A stretch of 64,000 bases of DNA from Chitinophaga ginsengisegetis (GCF_900168065.1 NZ_FUZZ01000002.1:372001-436000); one strand, 5' to 3'; numbered from the stretch's first letter, positions 18,503 through 28,122 are shown. Numbers and translations are program-made. The notes: a model not told the origin generated them from the letters alone.

Positions 18503-19270
18503 CTCCTGTTCGTCTGTATAATAAGTTTTCCGGCCACCACCGGTGTCCTTCTTAATAGGAGCGCCACCGGGGCTTTCGGTTAATTTGGAGTTATGCACCA
18601 GCATAAAATCGCGGACCTCGCCATTAATGATATCAGGATTACTTTTCAGGATTTTCTTTTCCGCTCCTTCCAGGATCTTTTTTACTGATTTCAATAATGC
18701 TTTGATCTTTGGCGCCGGTATTTTATTAGCGATAGAAAAAGGTGAAATTTTTGCGTCCCATAAAATATCATCTGCATACGCGTTTCCGATCCCCAATACA
18801 TTGTGCTGATCCAGCAGGTATTTTTTAATGGTTATTTTCTTCTTTGCCAGCTGTGCTGCCAGGTAGCTTTCGTTGAAGTCTTTCGACATCGCATCCGGCG
18901 CAGTTTTCTCTTCCGGATCGAGAGTGATATTGGCAGCGGCCTGGAAATCCGTTAAGGCCAGCCCGGTACCATCTCCAAACAACAATTCTACAATGGTATA
19001 CTTTTGCTCATTCTTCTTCTCAAACAAATATAATTTCCCATGCAACATTAAGTGCATACCCAGCACATGCCCGTTTTTAAATACAAAATGCAGCTCCTTT
19101 CCCACCCGCTGTATGTGTTCCAATGCCTGCCCTTCCAATGCGGCCTGCAGGTCGGCTTCTTTGGTATGTAATTTCTTCGCATTCTTTACCGTAACAGACT
19201 TCAGTTTTTTATGAAGCAGCGCTTTTTCCAGGTTATGCCGGAAGGCTTGCAGATCAGGTAATTCAGGCAT
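18491..19270 (-). CDS. Fpg/Nei-family DNA glycosylase lacking the zinc finger
   Basis: 259 residues. It keeps Pro2-Glu3 (MPELPDLQAF), the nucleophile and acid of this family, the catalytic-Lys region RVGKELHF, and the helix-two-turn-helix VLGIGNAYADDILW. The C-terminus (about 225-259) has no CxxC pairs; GGGRKTYYTDEQELF replaces the usual zinc finger while keeping an Arg at the expected place, so it may use a zincless finger. It should excise oxidised bases. Its 3' end overlaps the DUF72 gene by 12 nt. Confidence 0.88.
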   Translation of the reverse strand: MPELPDLQAFRHNLEKALLHKKLKSVTVKNAKKLHTKEADLQAALEGQALEHIQRVGKELHFVFKNGHVLGMHLMLHGKLYLFEKKNEQKYTIVELLFGDGTGLALTDFQAAANITLDPEEKTAPDAMSKDFNESYLAAQLAKKKITIKKYLLDQHNVLGIGNAYADDILWDAKISPFSIANKIPAPKIKALLKSVKKILEGAEKKILKSNPDIINGEVRDFMLVHNSKLTESPGGAPIKKDTGGGRKTYYTDEQELFE

Positions 19271-19595
19271 GATAAATATTTTTAAGATAAGTTAACGAAT
19301 GTGCGGGAAATAATAAAGGGCCGGCAGCAATAACCGACCCATTTTTTATGGCAGTTTTTTCCTTCTACGAAACAATAAACCAAAGATAATTATCATAACA
19401 GATCAGCTTATGCTGATATTGTCCATCATTTAACCAATATTAGCCACTTATACATATTTTTCATGTATGTGAATAACCTGTTAAAATAATCGCCCAGCGG
19501 CCTCAGACGCGACTTTGCGGGCTTTTTAAACACAAAAATCGCTATATTTGTGCCCTATGCCTTTTCTCTAAACCAATAAAACACGGAGTGTGAAC
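19271..19595. other. Intergenic region with the L,D-transpeptidase promoter
   Basis: About 320 nt between divergent genes. TATATTTG at 19543-19550 is a full -7 match ~45 nt before the ATG at 19596; TTTG at 19514-19517 is 25 nt upstream of it, longer than ideal. ACGGAG lies 8 nt before the ATG. Nothing else was recognised. Confidence 0.55.
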
Positions 19596-20354
19596 ATGAA
19601 ATTGAAGCAAGTGATTAAACCGTTGATTTTTATTATTACAATTTGTCTTTTCGTATTTCTATTTACAAATTTCACCAACCTTACCACAGCTGGAACATCC
19701 ACTGCAGCTACCCAACCGGCTACTGCTGTAAAAACGGACTCGGTTCAACGGGAAAGTTTGTACGACATGATGCGGCTGGATACTACCGGTCTTTCCAGGG
19801 AGGCGTTTGACAATGCGATGGTAGGATACGAGCACCTGCAGGAAAACGGACGGATAAAAAATCCGGATGTATTGTCTATTATCGACTTCTCCCTGCCCAG
19901 TACCAAAAAGCGTTTGTTTGTAATAGATCTGAAAAACAAACTATTACTTTTCAACACCCTCGTATCTCATGGCCGGAATTCCGGAAAAGATATCGCCAAC
20001 GCGTTTTCCAACAAGATGAACAGCTTTAAAAGCAGTCTTGGTTTTTATGTTACCGGCGATACCTATAACGGCGAACATGGCTACTCCCTCCGTCTTGAAG
20101 GCGAAGAAGCCGGCATCAACGATAACGCCCTCAGCAGGGGTATTGTAATGCACAGTGCAAACTATGTGAATGATAACCTTGGCAAGTTACAGGGTTATAT
20201 TGGCCGCAGCCTGGGATGCCCCGCCATCCCCGAAAATGTGCACCGTAAAGTGATCAGCAGCATCAGGAATGGTACCTGCCTGTTTCTTTACAGCCCGGAT
20301 AAATATTATTCCGCGCATACCAAAATCCTCGTAAAAGACAGCACTGCGTCTTAA
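19596..20354 (+). CDS. Murein L,D-transpeptidase catalytic-domain protein (YkuD_2-like)
   Basis: 252 residues from the ATG at 19596; a GTG two codons earlier is possible. One N-terminal membrane segment or uncleaved signal lies at 8-28. The C-terminal domain has RGIVMHSANYVND (His186) and GRSLGCPAIP (Cys208), the catalytic His and Cys of this L,D-transpeptidase group. It should act on peptidoglycan in the periplasm. Convergent with a second, unrelated-type L,D-transpeptidase one base away. Confidence 0.88.
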   Translation: MKLKQVIKPLIFIITICLFVFLFTNFTNLTTAGTSTAATQPATAVKTDSVQRESLYDMMRLDTTGLSREAFDNAMVGYEHLQENGRIKNPDVLSIIDFSLPSTKKRLFVIDLKNKLLLFNTLVSHGRNSGKDIANAFSNKMNSFKSSLGFYVTGDTYNGEHGYSLRLEGEEAGINDNALSRGIVMHSANYVNDNLGKLQGYIGRSLGCPAIPENVHRKVISSIRNGTCLFLYSPDKYYSAHTKILVKDSTAS

Positions 20355-20355
20355 A

Positions 20356-21915
20356 CTATTTAAACAGCTTTTGCTTAAAAACGGCGTCATGCCCATATAC
20401 ATCGGAGGCAAAGTATAACTTGCCTCCTTCCATCCATGCGGTGAAATAGGTAATAATCACCGGCACCGGATCCTTCACCGCCACAAACTTTTCCTTTCCA
20501 CTGTTCATAGCACTATCAATTTTTTCGTTGGTCCATTGAGGTGAGCCCTCCAGGACAAACTGCGCCATTTTTACCGGATCCTTCAGCCGGATACAACCAT
20601 GACTGTAGGCCCGGTTATCCCTTTCAAAAAGACTTTTCTCAGGCGTATCATGAAAATAGATATTATAACTGTTCGGGAACAGGAACTTCACCCGTCCCAG
20701 TGCGTTACGCTGCCCCGGCCGCTGACGGATAACCGGCAACCCGTTCGCCTGCCCGGTAACCTCCATACCTTTCGACGCCAGGTACCCCCTGTTGCGCTGG
20801 ATGGCCGGCAGGATCTCCTTCCGTACAATGCTGCGGGGAATATTCCAGTAAGGACTAAACACCACCTGGTTCAGCATTCCTGAAAACATAGTAGTGCTAT
20901 GCCCTTCCTTTCCCACCACAATATCCATATCAAATAAACGTTTATCCCCGTCCGTTACATGCAGTATAAAAGCAGGTATATTTACCAGGATCAGCTTCCC
21001 CTGCGGTTTTACAGGCATCCACTTCATGCGTTCCATATTTACCAGCAACTCCCGCAGCCGTTCTTCCGCAGGGATGTTTAACGCATTGATCACCGTATCA
21101 TTCAATACGCCGTTTTGCGTATATCCGTTGCTGTTACGGAATGTATTGACGGCCGTTTCCAGTTCATCATTAAATACATCGGTGCTGTCATTATTCTTCA
21201 GCTCCCCGGTTATCAGCAACCGTTTCTTTACAGCTATAATTTCGGGAGATGATTGCCCCCTTTTCAATCCCTTCTTTATTGCGGGCAATGGCTGCCAGCC
21301 ACCATTTTTAACATATTCCCGGTAGGCTTTGAGCGGCTCTTTCATAGGAGCAACCGCCGGGAACATCTTATCATTGGTTTTAAGCATGGAATCTGCCAGC
21401 TCCATTACAGCGTAACGCTGCCCCGGCACCATGTGCTCCAGCTGACCGATGCTGCCGCCGGTTTCCCTGAAATAGTTAATGAGCCGCCAGGTAAGCTGCA
21501 GTTCCGTTTTAATAATCTCTTTGTCTGTAGCGCTCACTACCAGGCTGTCTTCATCGATAAGGGCATTCAGCCGCCTATCAAGCGCCCGGTTGCTGATGCT
21601 GTCTTTACTGTAATTATACAGGCTCCGGAAGGCGGCAGCCTGTTCTACCGGCCCCTTACTGTCGAACCAGGCAAATTCGAAGTTACGCGCATTGTAAAAG
21701 CTGCGTAGCCGGTTAGCGATGGTATCGTTCAGCTTTTCTGCGGTGATGAATGCGGCAATAGCCGAGCTGTCCAGGAACAGGTCGTTGTAGGCATTTTCCG
21801 GGGTAATCCCTGCATTCCGGGGACTAATGTGTTCATCAGACGTGGCAGGGGCAGATGGGGAGTTGCAGCCATTAAGCATGTATGCAAACAATGCAATCAG
21901 TAGTAGCCTTTTCAT
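20356..21915 (-). CDS. L,D-transpeptidase lipoprotein, YcbB/LdtD-like
   Basis: 519 residues. The lipobox LNGC puts the lipidated Cys at 17. The middle scaffold (about 45-220) is followed by a peptidoglycan-binding domain at about 221-280 and the YkuD catalytic domain at 305-470 with His422 (NIYFHDTP) and His439/Cys441 in SHGCIRLKDP. This is the large-scaffold type that forms 3-3 crosslinks. Being a lipoprotein it is held at a membrane, facing the periplasm. Confidence 0.93.
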   Translation of the reverse strand: MKRLLLIALFAYMLNGCNSPSAPATSDEHISPRNAGITPENAYNDLFLDSSAIAAFITAEKLNDTIANRLRSFYNARNFEFAWFDSKGPVEQAAAFRSLYNYSKDSISNRALDRRLNALIDEDSLVVSATDKEIIKTELQLTWRLINYFRETGGSIGQLEHMVPGQRYAVMELADSMLKTNDKMFPAVAPMKEPLKAYREYVKNGGWQPLPAIKKGLKRGQSSPEIIAVKKRLLITGELKNNDSTDVFNDELETAVNTFRNSNGYTQNGVLNDTVINALNIPAEERLRELLVNMERMKWMPVKPQGKLILVNIPAFILHVTDGDKRLFDMDIVVGKEGHSTTMFSGMLNQVVFSPYWNIPRSIVRKEILPAIQRNRGYLASKGMEVTGQANGLPVIRQRPGQRNALGRVKFLFPNSYNIYFHDTPEKSLFERDNRAYSHGCIRLKDPVKMAQFVLEGSPQWTNEKIDSAMNSGKEKFVAVKDPVPVIITYFTAWMEGGKLYFASDVYGHDAVFKQKLFK

Positions 21916-22018
21916 ACCTGATCATCTATCAAATAGGAAGCCGGTTGCAGGATGCCCTTTTACCGGGGCAAAAAAAGAGCGGACGTAGCCGCCGCGGAAC
22001 AAACTGTGCATATAGCGC

Positions 22019-22054
22019 AACAAAAAGTCCCCCTGCGGGGTGCAGGAGGACTTT
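22019..22054 (-). terminator. Rho-independent terminator of the collagen-like gene
   Basis: On the minus strand AAAGTCCTCCTGC pairs with GCAGGGGGACTTT (one mismatch), followed by TTG after the T run. It lies 20-50 nt after the stop of the collagen-like lipoprotein. Confidence 0.75.
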
Positions 22055-22073
22055 CTCACAAAAAATATTTGCG

Positions 22074-22661
22074 CTAATTCTTTAGTCCCAGGTATTGTTG
22101 TACAGACTTATAATTTTTCCAGTCCACTCCGCTGGCACTGCGGGCAGCAACGCCGCCGGGAACCAGCACGTAGCGGAACTGCTGGATCACTTTCTCGCCG
22201 GGGTAATTGCCGGAGCTGAGATCATGACTGGCCAGGATGATGATTCCTCCTTCAGCAGCGCGGAAACTTACAAACAGGTAAGGATCCACATAAGGCAAAG
22301 GTACTATATAAGGCGCATCGGCGGAATCAAGGTTAAAGTAAACATTTATAACGCCCTTGGTCAGTATTTCTTTGGTCAGTTTTGGAATTTCGATGGAACC
22401 AATAAAGCCATCGCCGGTTGGCACGCCATTTTCATCCCGGATACTATCAAAGGCTACATTGAGCCACTCCGAGTAGATCACGTTCGCCACACCGGTATCG
22501 CCTTTGGGACCCGCAGGGCCGGCAGGACCGCCAGGACCCGCTGGGCCGGCTGGACCGGGATTTCCGGCAGGGCCCTGATCTCCATCTTTGGAGCAGGCAG
22601 CAAAAGCCAGAATTACAGCAAACAGAAACATGAGGGGCAGGTGACGGGAAGATAATTTCAT
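22074..22661 (-). CDS. Lipoprotein with collagen-like Gly-X-Y repeats
   Basis: 195 residues. The lipobox FAAC puts Cys at 23. Residues 27-56 are ten perfect G-X-Y triplets (GDQ, GPA, GNP, GPA and so on to GDT). The C-terminal ~135 residues have no family I recognise. Short collagen stretches straight after a lipid anchor probably trimerise and lift the C-terminal domain off the membrane. It diverges from a glycosyltransferase cluster. Confidence 0.88.
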   Translation of the reverse strand: MKLSSRHLPLMFLFAVILAFAACSKDGDQGPAGNPGPAGPAGPGGPAGPAGPKGDTGVANVIYSEWLNVAFDSIRDENGVPTGDGFIGSIEIPKLTKEILTKGVINVYFNLDSADAPYIVPLPYVDPYLFVSFRAAEGGIIILASHDLSSGNYPGEKVIQQFRYVLVPGGVAARSASGVDWKNYKSVQQYLGLKN

Positions 22662-22899
22662 AAAGGAAGATTTTGGATGATTTAATATAATTAATGATAT
22701 GTGGAGATTCGAGGCAACGGGATCTTTACACGTTAGTCAATATACAAAAAAACAAATAACAAAAATGGTATAATTTAGTTCAAACACCCATCCATAACTC
22801 TCTCCCTTTTCTTAAACAAAATCGTCACTTGTTGGTTTAAATACAATGTGATCCCTTTTTGTCATCTGAACCATTTCTTTAATAACCTATAATTAGAAT

Positions 22900-23706
22900 A
22901 TGACAGTGCGCCGTAAACTTTGTGTAATAATACCTGTACATAAATCTGTGCTATCTGAGGAAGAAGTTTTGTCCCTGCATGCATGCCACAGGCATCTGAA
23001 AGCATTTGACTGTTTCCTTGTTTACCCGGAAGGACTGCCCATTGATCGCTACCTGGCAATACATCCCGGGCTCAAACTTAAACCGGTTACGCCGTCGTGG
23101 CTTTCTTCCCTGGGGAATTATAACAGGATGAAACTATCGGTTCCGTTTTACCAGCAATTTGCTGACTACGAATTTATGATGACCTACGAACTGGATGCTT
23201 ATATCTTCAGCTCTAAAGTTCATGAACATCATGGGTTCGACTTCGATTTTATAGGGGCACCTGTTTTTGAAGGATACCTGAATGCAACACCGGATGCACC
23301 ATTCCACGGTGCGCTTAATTCCGGTTTTTCTATCCGCAATATACAGTCATGTCTGACGGTTCTGAAATTACTCAGAAGATATAAGTTAAGATGGAAATTC
23401 TATCATTTCATTTACGCCAATTGTGCCGCTTTACGGAAAAGGATAAAACAGGATCAGGACGCTATCTTTTTTAACATTCATCTTAAAAAATATTATACAG
23501 GAAAAAATTTTAATGAAGATATGATCTGGACGCAGGTAGTTCCCCTCCTGGAACCGTCCTTCAGAACTGCACCTCCGGAAACCGCTGCTGTATTCAGTTT
23601 TGAAGTAAATCCGGAACGGCTGTATGAACTAAATAATGGCCGGTTGCCACTCGGATGTCATGCCTGGTTCAGATTTCCTTTCTGGAAAGAATATATCAAA
23701 GTATAA
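22900..23706 (+). CDS. DUF5672 family protein, probable glycosyltransferase
   Basis: 268 residues. LCVIIPVHKSVLSEEEVLS opens it, and YEFMMTYELDAYIF with HGFDFDFIGAPVFEGYL match the DUF5672 pattern; the Glu-Leu-Asp in YELDAY stands where a GT-A enzyme has its metal-binding motif. First gene of a run of six on the plus strand. Donor and acceptor unknown. Confidence 0.82.
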   Translation: MTVRRKLCVIIPVHKSVLSEEEVLSLHACHRHLKAFDCFLVYPEGLPIDRYLAIHPGLKLKPVTPSWLSSLGNYNRMKLSVPFYQQFADYEFMMTYELDAYIFSSKVHEHHGFDFDFIGAPVFEGYLNATPDAPFHGALNSGFSIRNIQSCLTVLKLLRRYKLRWKFYHFIYANCAALRKRIKQDQDAIFFNIHLKKYYTGKNFNEDMIWTQVVPLLEPSFRTAPPETAAVFSFEVNPERLYELNNGRLPLGCHAWFRFPFWKEYIKV

Positions 23707-23781
23707 GCAGCCGCTTATCAGGTATATGCTTGTTTTCCATTCATCATTTTATTAAATTTACTATACATCTATTTATCAGGT

Positions 23782-24732
23782 ATGGCCAATTATCATGTGC
23801 AATCTCCTGTCTTATTATTATCCTTCAACCGACCTGATACTGCCTTAAAGATATTTGAACGGGTAAGAGAAGCCCGGCCCGCTAAGTTATATATCGCAGC
23901 AGACGGACCACGGGCCGGCGTAGAAAAAGATACACAGCTATGCAGGGAAACAAGGATGATATATGACCAGGTAGATTGGGACTGTAGCGTATACAAATTA
24001 TTCAGTGAAGAAAATAAAGGCTGTAAAGTAGCCGTAGCAGAAGCTGTGACCTGGTTTTTCCAACAGGAAGAAGAAGGCATTATCCTGGAAGACGATTGTT
24101 TACCGACCAACGACTTCTTCTATTTTTGCGATCAGCTGCTCCCGCGCTACCGGCACGATACACGTATGGTGAATATCACCGGCACCAATCTGCAGATGGG
24201 AAAAAAGTGGGGAAACGGCAGCTACTATTTCTCACAATACAGCCACATCTGGGGATGGGCAAGCTGGCGGCGGGCATGGGAAGCATACGACATCGACCTC
24301 GAGCACTACAACGAAAAGGAAACCGTTGCTGTACTGAAAAATATCTTTACGGATCAATTCCTGATCGACGGTTGGATAGACATCTTTCAAAGACTAAAAA
24401 GAAAAGAAATAGACTCCTGGGACTACCAGTTTAACCTGATTAACTTTTTCCGGAACGGACTATGTATTACACCCAACGTAAATCTTATCAGCAACTTAGG
24501 GTTCAGGCCGGATGCCACCCATACATATAACGTTCCGGAAGATCACGCCAACCTGCCGGCGGAACAACTGGAAAAACCCCTGGTGCATCCTTTGCATTTT
24601 ACACCGGAGAAACAGGCCGATTATTATTTTTTAAGTAAAGACTTTATGCTCGAAGAGAAATGGCGGAAAGTAAAAAAAGAACAACTGTTGAGAAGACGGT
24701 TTAAACGATGGGTAAGAAGTCTTTTTAAATAA
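23782..24732 (+). CDS. GT-A-fold glycosyltransferase-like protein
   Basis: 316 residues. VLLLSFNRPDTALKIFERV begins a nucleotide-sugar fold, LYIAADGPR and GIILEDDCLPTNDFFYFC give the DD metal motif, and HIWGWASWRRAWEAYD is a motif of bacterial nucleotide-diphospho-sugar transferases of this group. The strongly basic tail (RRRFKRWVRSLFK) may touch the membrane. Part of the glycan cluster, 23 nt before the methyltransferase. Confidence 0.85.
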   Translation: MANYHVQSPVLLLSFNRPDTALKIFERVREARPAKLYIAADGPRAGVEKDTQLCRETRMIYDQVDWDCSVYKLFSEENKGCKVAVAEAVTWFFQQEEEGIILEDDCLPTNDFFYFCDQLLPRYRHDTRMVNITGTNLQMGKKWGNGSYYFSQYSHIWGWASWRRAWEAYDIDLEHYNEKETVAVLKNIFTDQFLIDGWIDIFQRLKRKEIDSWDYQFNLINFFRNGLCITPNVNLISNLGFRPDATHTYNVPEDHANLPAEQLEKPLVHPLHFTPEKQADYYFLSKDFMLEEKWRKVKKEQLLRRRFKRWVRSLFK

Positions 24733-24755
24733 ATCATCTTCAAACGTCCAACAGT

Positions 24756-25367
24756 ATGTTTCAAAAAATGATAGAAAGATCTGCCCTGAAAAAGATCCAT
24801 CCCTATTACGAAATAGATGGATGGCTCACCGAACGGGAGGCACTGGGACTGTTCCTCACCGCACGTAAACTACGCCGCGACGCGGTAGTGGTGGAAATTG
24901 GCAGCTGGCAGGGAAAAAGCACCTACTGTATTTCAAAAGGACTCCGGTCAGGAAAAATATATGCCATCGATCCATTCAATGCAGACGCCGGGTTTGACCA
25001 GGAAAGCCGCAAAGAATATGCAGAGAAAGGCGCCAGCACCGATCTCCTGATACGCTTTACGGAAAATATGGAACGCCTCTCTGTTCATGATAAGATTATC
25101 GTAAAAAAAGGCTATTCGTATGAAATGCATAACGACTTTCAAAAAATCGACTTCCTCTTTATCGATGGCGACCACTCCATCGCAGGATGCAGATCGGATT
25201 TTGAATTGTACGCCTCCAAAGTTGTAAGAGGCGGCTACATCGCTTTCCACGACTACTACCCCGACCGGGATGAACTGGGCCCTACTTATGTGATCGAAAA
25301 CCTGGTGGGCAACCATTTCAATTTTTTCAGGCAATATGACTCGTTATGGATTGGGAAAAAAAGATAG
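24756..25367 (+). CDS. Class I SAM-dependent methyltransferase
   Basis: 203 residues, Methyltransf_24-like. VVVEIGSWQGKSTYCISKGL gives the SAM-binding glycine loop, IYAIDPFNADAG motif II, and DFLFIDGDHSIAGCRSDFELY the FIDGDH motif of this group. GGYIAFHDYYPD follows. It may O-methylate a glycan made by the neighbours. The last 22 nt overlap the next gene. Confidence 0.88.
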   Translation: MFQKMIERSALKKIHPYYEIDGWLTEREALGLFLTARKLRRDAVVVEIGSWQGKSTYCISKGLRSGKIYAIDPFNADAGFDQESRKEYAEKGASTDLLIRFTENMERLSVHDKIIVKKGYSYEMHNDFQKIDFLFIDGDHSIAGCRSDFELYASKVVRGGYIAFHDYYPDRDELGPTYVIENLVGNHFNFFRQYDSLWIGKKR

Positions 25368-26359
25368 ATTATTCACTGGTTATATGCACGTTCAATCCGG
25401 ATAAACGTATACTGCAACGTTGCCTGGAAGCCGTGTGGCAGCTGGATACCACCGGTATTTCCACCGAAGTGATTTTAGTGGATAACAACAGCGATCTCCC
25501 ACTTCACCAACAATCATATATAAAGATATTCGAAGAAAAGATCCCCGGCATGCACATCCTCCTGGTACCGGAGCAGGGCGTAAATTATGCGCGCATGGCG
25601 GCCATAGAAAAAGCTGCCGGCAACTATATCGTATATTTTGACTACGACAATGAACCCGAAAGCGACTACCTCCAGGAATTGAAAAAACTAAACGAACAAT
25701 TTCCTGCGGTGGCAGCCTGGGGCCCCGGTAAAGTGACAGTGGATTTCATTGACGGAGTAGATAACGCCATCAGGCATTTTGCCAGCATGGCCTTTCAGCA
25801 GCGGGAAGAACAAACAGTACGAACCGCCCGGGAAAATTCGTGGCAATCCTGTTATCCTTTTGGTACCGGTCTTTGCACCACCGCCTCCCTGTTGAAAGAA
25901 TTCGTGCAACTGGCCCGCCAGGGACGCTTTACCGCTTCCGGCAGAAAAGGGAATAAACTCAGCAGCGGGGAAGACACACAAATGGTATTGCATTGCATCA
26001 GCAAAGGATATGCTGCAGGCGTATCTCCAGCGCTGAAACTCACGCACATCATACCGCAGAACCGGGCCAACAGCCAATACCTGCAACGTTTGCTGTATGG
26101 CACGTTTATCTGTTATGAAACCTGTCTGCTGCAGGTATTTCCCGAACAAAAAAAAACACTCGAACAAAAAATAATGCCGCGGTGGAAATTCTCCCGGAAA
26201 TCCCTGAAGAAATTCATCAGGGCCCGGTGGAGCAAAGATCCACACAAAATGTTTGATCTCGTGGAATTCATTGCCACCAACGCAGGAACCTATGCGGCAC
26301 TGAATAAACCGGTACCATTACCGGTGAACCAGATAGTCAGGATCCTGAAAGTAGAATAG
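25346..26359 (+). CDS. Family 2 glycosyltransferase
   Basis: 337 residues. SLVICTFNPDKRILQRCLEAV and EVILVDNNSDL start the GT-A fold; the metal motif appears as YFDYDNEP; SSGEDTQMVLHCISKGY supplies the catalytic Glu-Asp. Starts 22 nt inside the methyltransferase gene, so the two are co-translated. Acceptor and donor unknown. Confidence 0.9.
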   Translation: MDWEKKIDYSLVICTFNPDKRILQRCLEAVWQLDTTGISTEVILVDNNSDLPLHQQSYIKIFEEKIPGMHILLVPEQGVNYARMAAIEKAAGNYIVYFDYDNEPESDYLQELKKLNEQFPAVAAWGPGKVTVDFIDGVDNAIRHFASMAFQQREEQTVRTARENSWQSCYPFGTGLCTTASLLKEFVQLARQGRFTASGRKGNKLSSGEDTQMVLHCISKGYAAGVSPALKLTHIIPQNRANSQYLQRLLYGTFICYETCLLQVFPEQKKTLEQKIMPRWKFSRKSLKKFIRARWSKDPHKMFDLVEFIATNAGTYAALNKPVPLPVNQIVRILKVE

Positions 26360-26378
26360 CTTAAAATTAAATATAAAC

Positions 26379-27377
26379 ATGAAGTGGAAGATTCCGGAAA
26401 GTAATATCAAAGGCGTTTCAGTTATTATCTGCTGTTATAACAGTGCTTCCCGGCTGCCGCAAACATTAGCTCATCTGAATGAACAGGTAGTGCCGGAAGA
26501 TTTTTTCTGGGAGATAATACTGGTCAACAATGCCTCAACAGATAACACGGTTGAATGCACCCGGGCCATCTGGCAGGAAAATAAACCGGTGAATGCTACC
26601 TGCAGGATAGTGGATGAGTTTACGCGCGGACAAATGTACGCCCGGAAAAGAGGCGCCAGGGAAGCTAATTATGAATGCCTCATATTTTGTGACGATGATA
26701 ACCTGCTGGATAAAAACTACGTTTATCTTTCCTGGCAGGTGATGCTGAAAGATAAAATGATCGGTGCGGCTGGCGGACAAAATGTACCGGTAACAGATTC
26801 GGCAGCGTATCCCGACTGGTTTGAAGAATATAAAGATAAATATGCCATCGGTATCCCCGCAGAAGAATCGGGAGATGTAACCCATCGTGGATTTGTACTC
26901 GGCGCCGGACTGATTACCCGCAGAGCCCTGTTCCTCCAGGTATTTGACGACAGGTATCCTTCCCTCCTGAACGGCAGGAATGGCGAAAAACTTACCACCG
27001 GCGATGATTTCGAATACTGCAAACGCCTGCTCCTGTGGGGGTTTACCTTATATTATGATAAAGATCTGAAGCTGAAACATTTTATACCGGCAGAAAGATT
27101 AACAATAGATTACAGGGATCGCCTGATGGACGGCATCCGCGAGGCCACAAAAGTGCTGAGCGTGTACGACAGGGCGCTCTTTCTCCACAACAAAAACAAA
27201 CATAAAAACAGGTGGCGTATACTTATTATGACCCCGATCCGGATATTGTTTGCAAGAATAGGTTTGTCTAAACGGGACCTGACAACAGAAAGACAAGTAC
27301 TCTTTTACCTGTCGCCATTCGCCCGCAAACAGGACGAGGTGACCTACTCAATTAAAAAATTCTTAAATAATAAATGA
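26379..27377 (+). CDS. Family 2 glycosyltransferase
   Basis: 332 residues. SVIICCYNSASRLPQTLAHL, IILVNNASTDNTVE and CLIFCDDDNLLDKNY are the GT2 nucleotide-sugar and metal motifs; TGDDFEYCKRLLLWGF is the acceptor-site segment. A hydrophobic stretch near 285-297 is too short for a clear membrane span. The stop overlaps the start of the next gene. Confidence 0.92.
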   Translation: MKWKIPESNIKGVSVIICCYNSASRLPQTLAHLNEQVVPEDFFWEIILVNNASTDNTVECTRAIWQENKPVNATCRIVDEFTRGQMYARKRGAREANYECLIFCDDDNLLDKNYVYLSWQVMLKDKMIGAAGGQNVPVTDSAAYPDWFEEYKDKYAIGIPAEESGDVTHRGFVLGAGLITRRALFLQVFDDRYPSLLNGRNGEKLTTGDDFEYCKRLLLWGFTLYYDKDLKLKHFIPAERLTIDYRDRLMDGIREATKVLSVYDRALFLHNKNKHKNRWRILIMTPIRILFARIGLSKRDLTTERQVLFYLSPFARKQDEVTYSIKKFLNNK

Positions 27378-28069
27378 TGGCAAGAGAAAGAAGAAAGCAG
27401 TTTAAGATATTCTCGTTTTATAATCATAAAGTAAATCCCAGGGTGCCCCGGTATCAAAAAGCAGTGTTTGGTAAATTCGGCGTGCCGGTACATCACATTG
27501 TTGATGAACAGTTCAGCCATGGCGACTTTCTGAATCATATATGCAGAACCGTTACAGATACCGACTACCTTATTTTCTTTGATATTGATTGCGTGCCCAC
27601 ACGTAAGGAGTGGTTATCTGAGCTATTGGAAGATCTTCGTGAACCCTGCACCATCGCCGGCGCGGCGCAAACAGCCAATCACCTGCGCGATGCAAAAAAC
27701 CTGTATGTTTCCCCCTTCTTCTTTGGTATTTCCACCGCTTACCTGAAAGAGCTGGGATATCCGGATATGAATATGACGGAAGATATGGATGCGGGACAAA
27801 ATCTAACGGAAGAGATTATACGACGTGGTGGCAATGTAAAATACTGGTGGCCCACTCACATCGAAGATGAGCAATGGTACCTGCATCATCCGGAACACAA
27901 TAAATTCGGGTACGGCACTACCTACAACGACCGTATTTACCACGCGTTCCTGTCGCGGCACGATTTGTCGCAGCGCTTCATAAAGAAGTGCAAATCAATA
28001 TTGCCTTTACTTACCAAACTTCGTTTGAAGCTAACGGACAAAAAACAATCGCCTCCTGTGGGACAATAA
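27374..28069 (+). CDS. Glycosyltransferase-like protein
   Basis: 231 residues. FKIFSFYNHKVNPRVPRYQ, YLIFFDIDCVPTRKEW (metal DxD-type motif) and NMTEDMDAGQNLTEEI indicate a GT-A-like enzyme, not a standard GT2. It starts ATGATG over the previous TGA. Last gene of the glycan cluster; a terminator follows at once. Confidence 0.75.
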   Translation: MMARERRKQFKIFSFYNHKVNPRVPRYQKAVFGKFGVPVHHIVDEQFSHGDFLNHICRTVTDTDYLIFFDIDCVPTRKEWLSELLEDLREPCTIAGAAQTANHLRDAKNLYVSPFFFGISTAYLKELGYPDMNMTEDMDAGQNLTEEIIRRGGNVKYWWPTHIEDEQWYLHHPEHNKFGYGTTYNDRIYHAFLSRHDLSQRFIKKCKSILPLLTKLRLKLTDKKQSPPVGQ

Positions 28070-28070
28070 A

Positions 28071-28098
28071 AAGGCGCCTCCTACTAATGAGACGCCTT
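28071..28098. terminator. Bidirectional terminator after the glycan cluster
   Basis: AAGGCGCCTC pairs with GAGACGCCTT around a CTACTAAT loop, one mismatch, just after the stop at 28069 and ahead of the convergent phospholipase gene end at 28123. T-rich on the plus side, A-rich on the other. Confidence 0.8.
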
Positions 28099-28122
28099 CT
28101 TTCCTATCGTTGTAAATAAATA

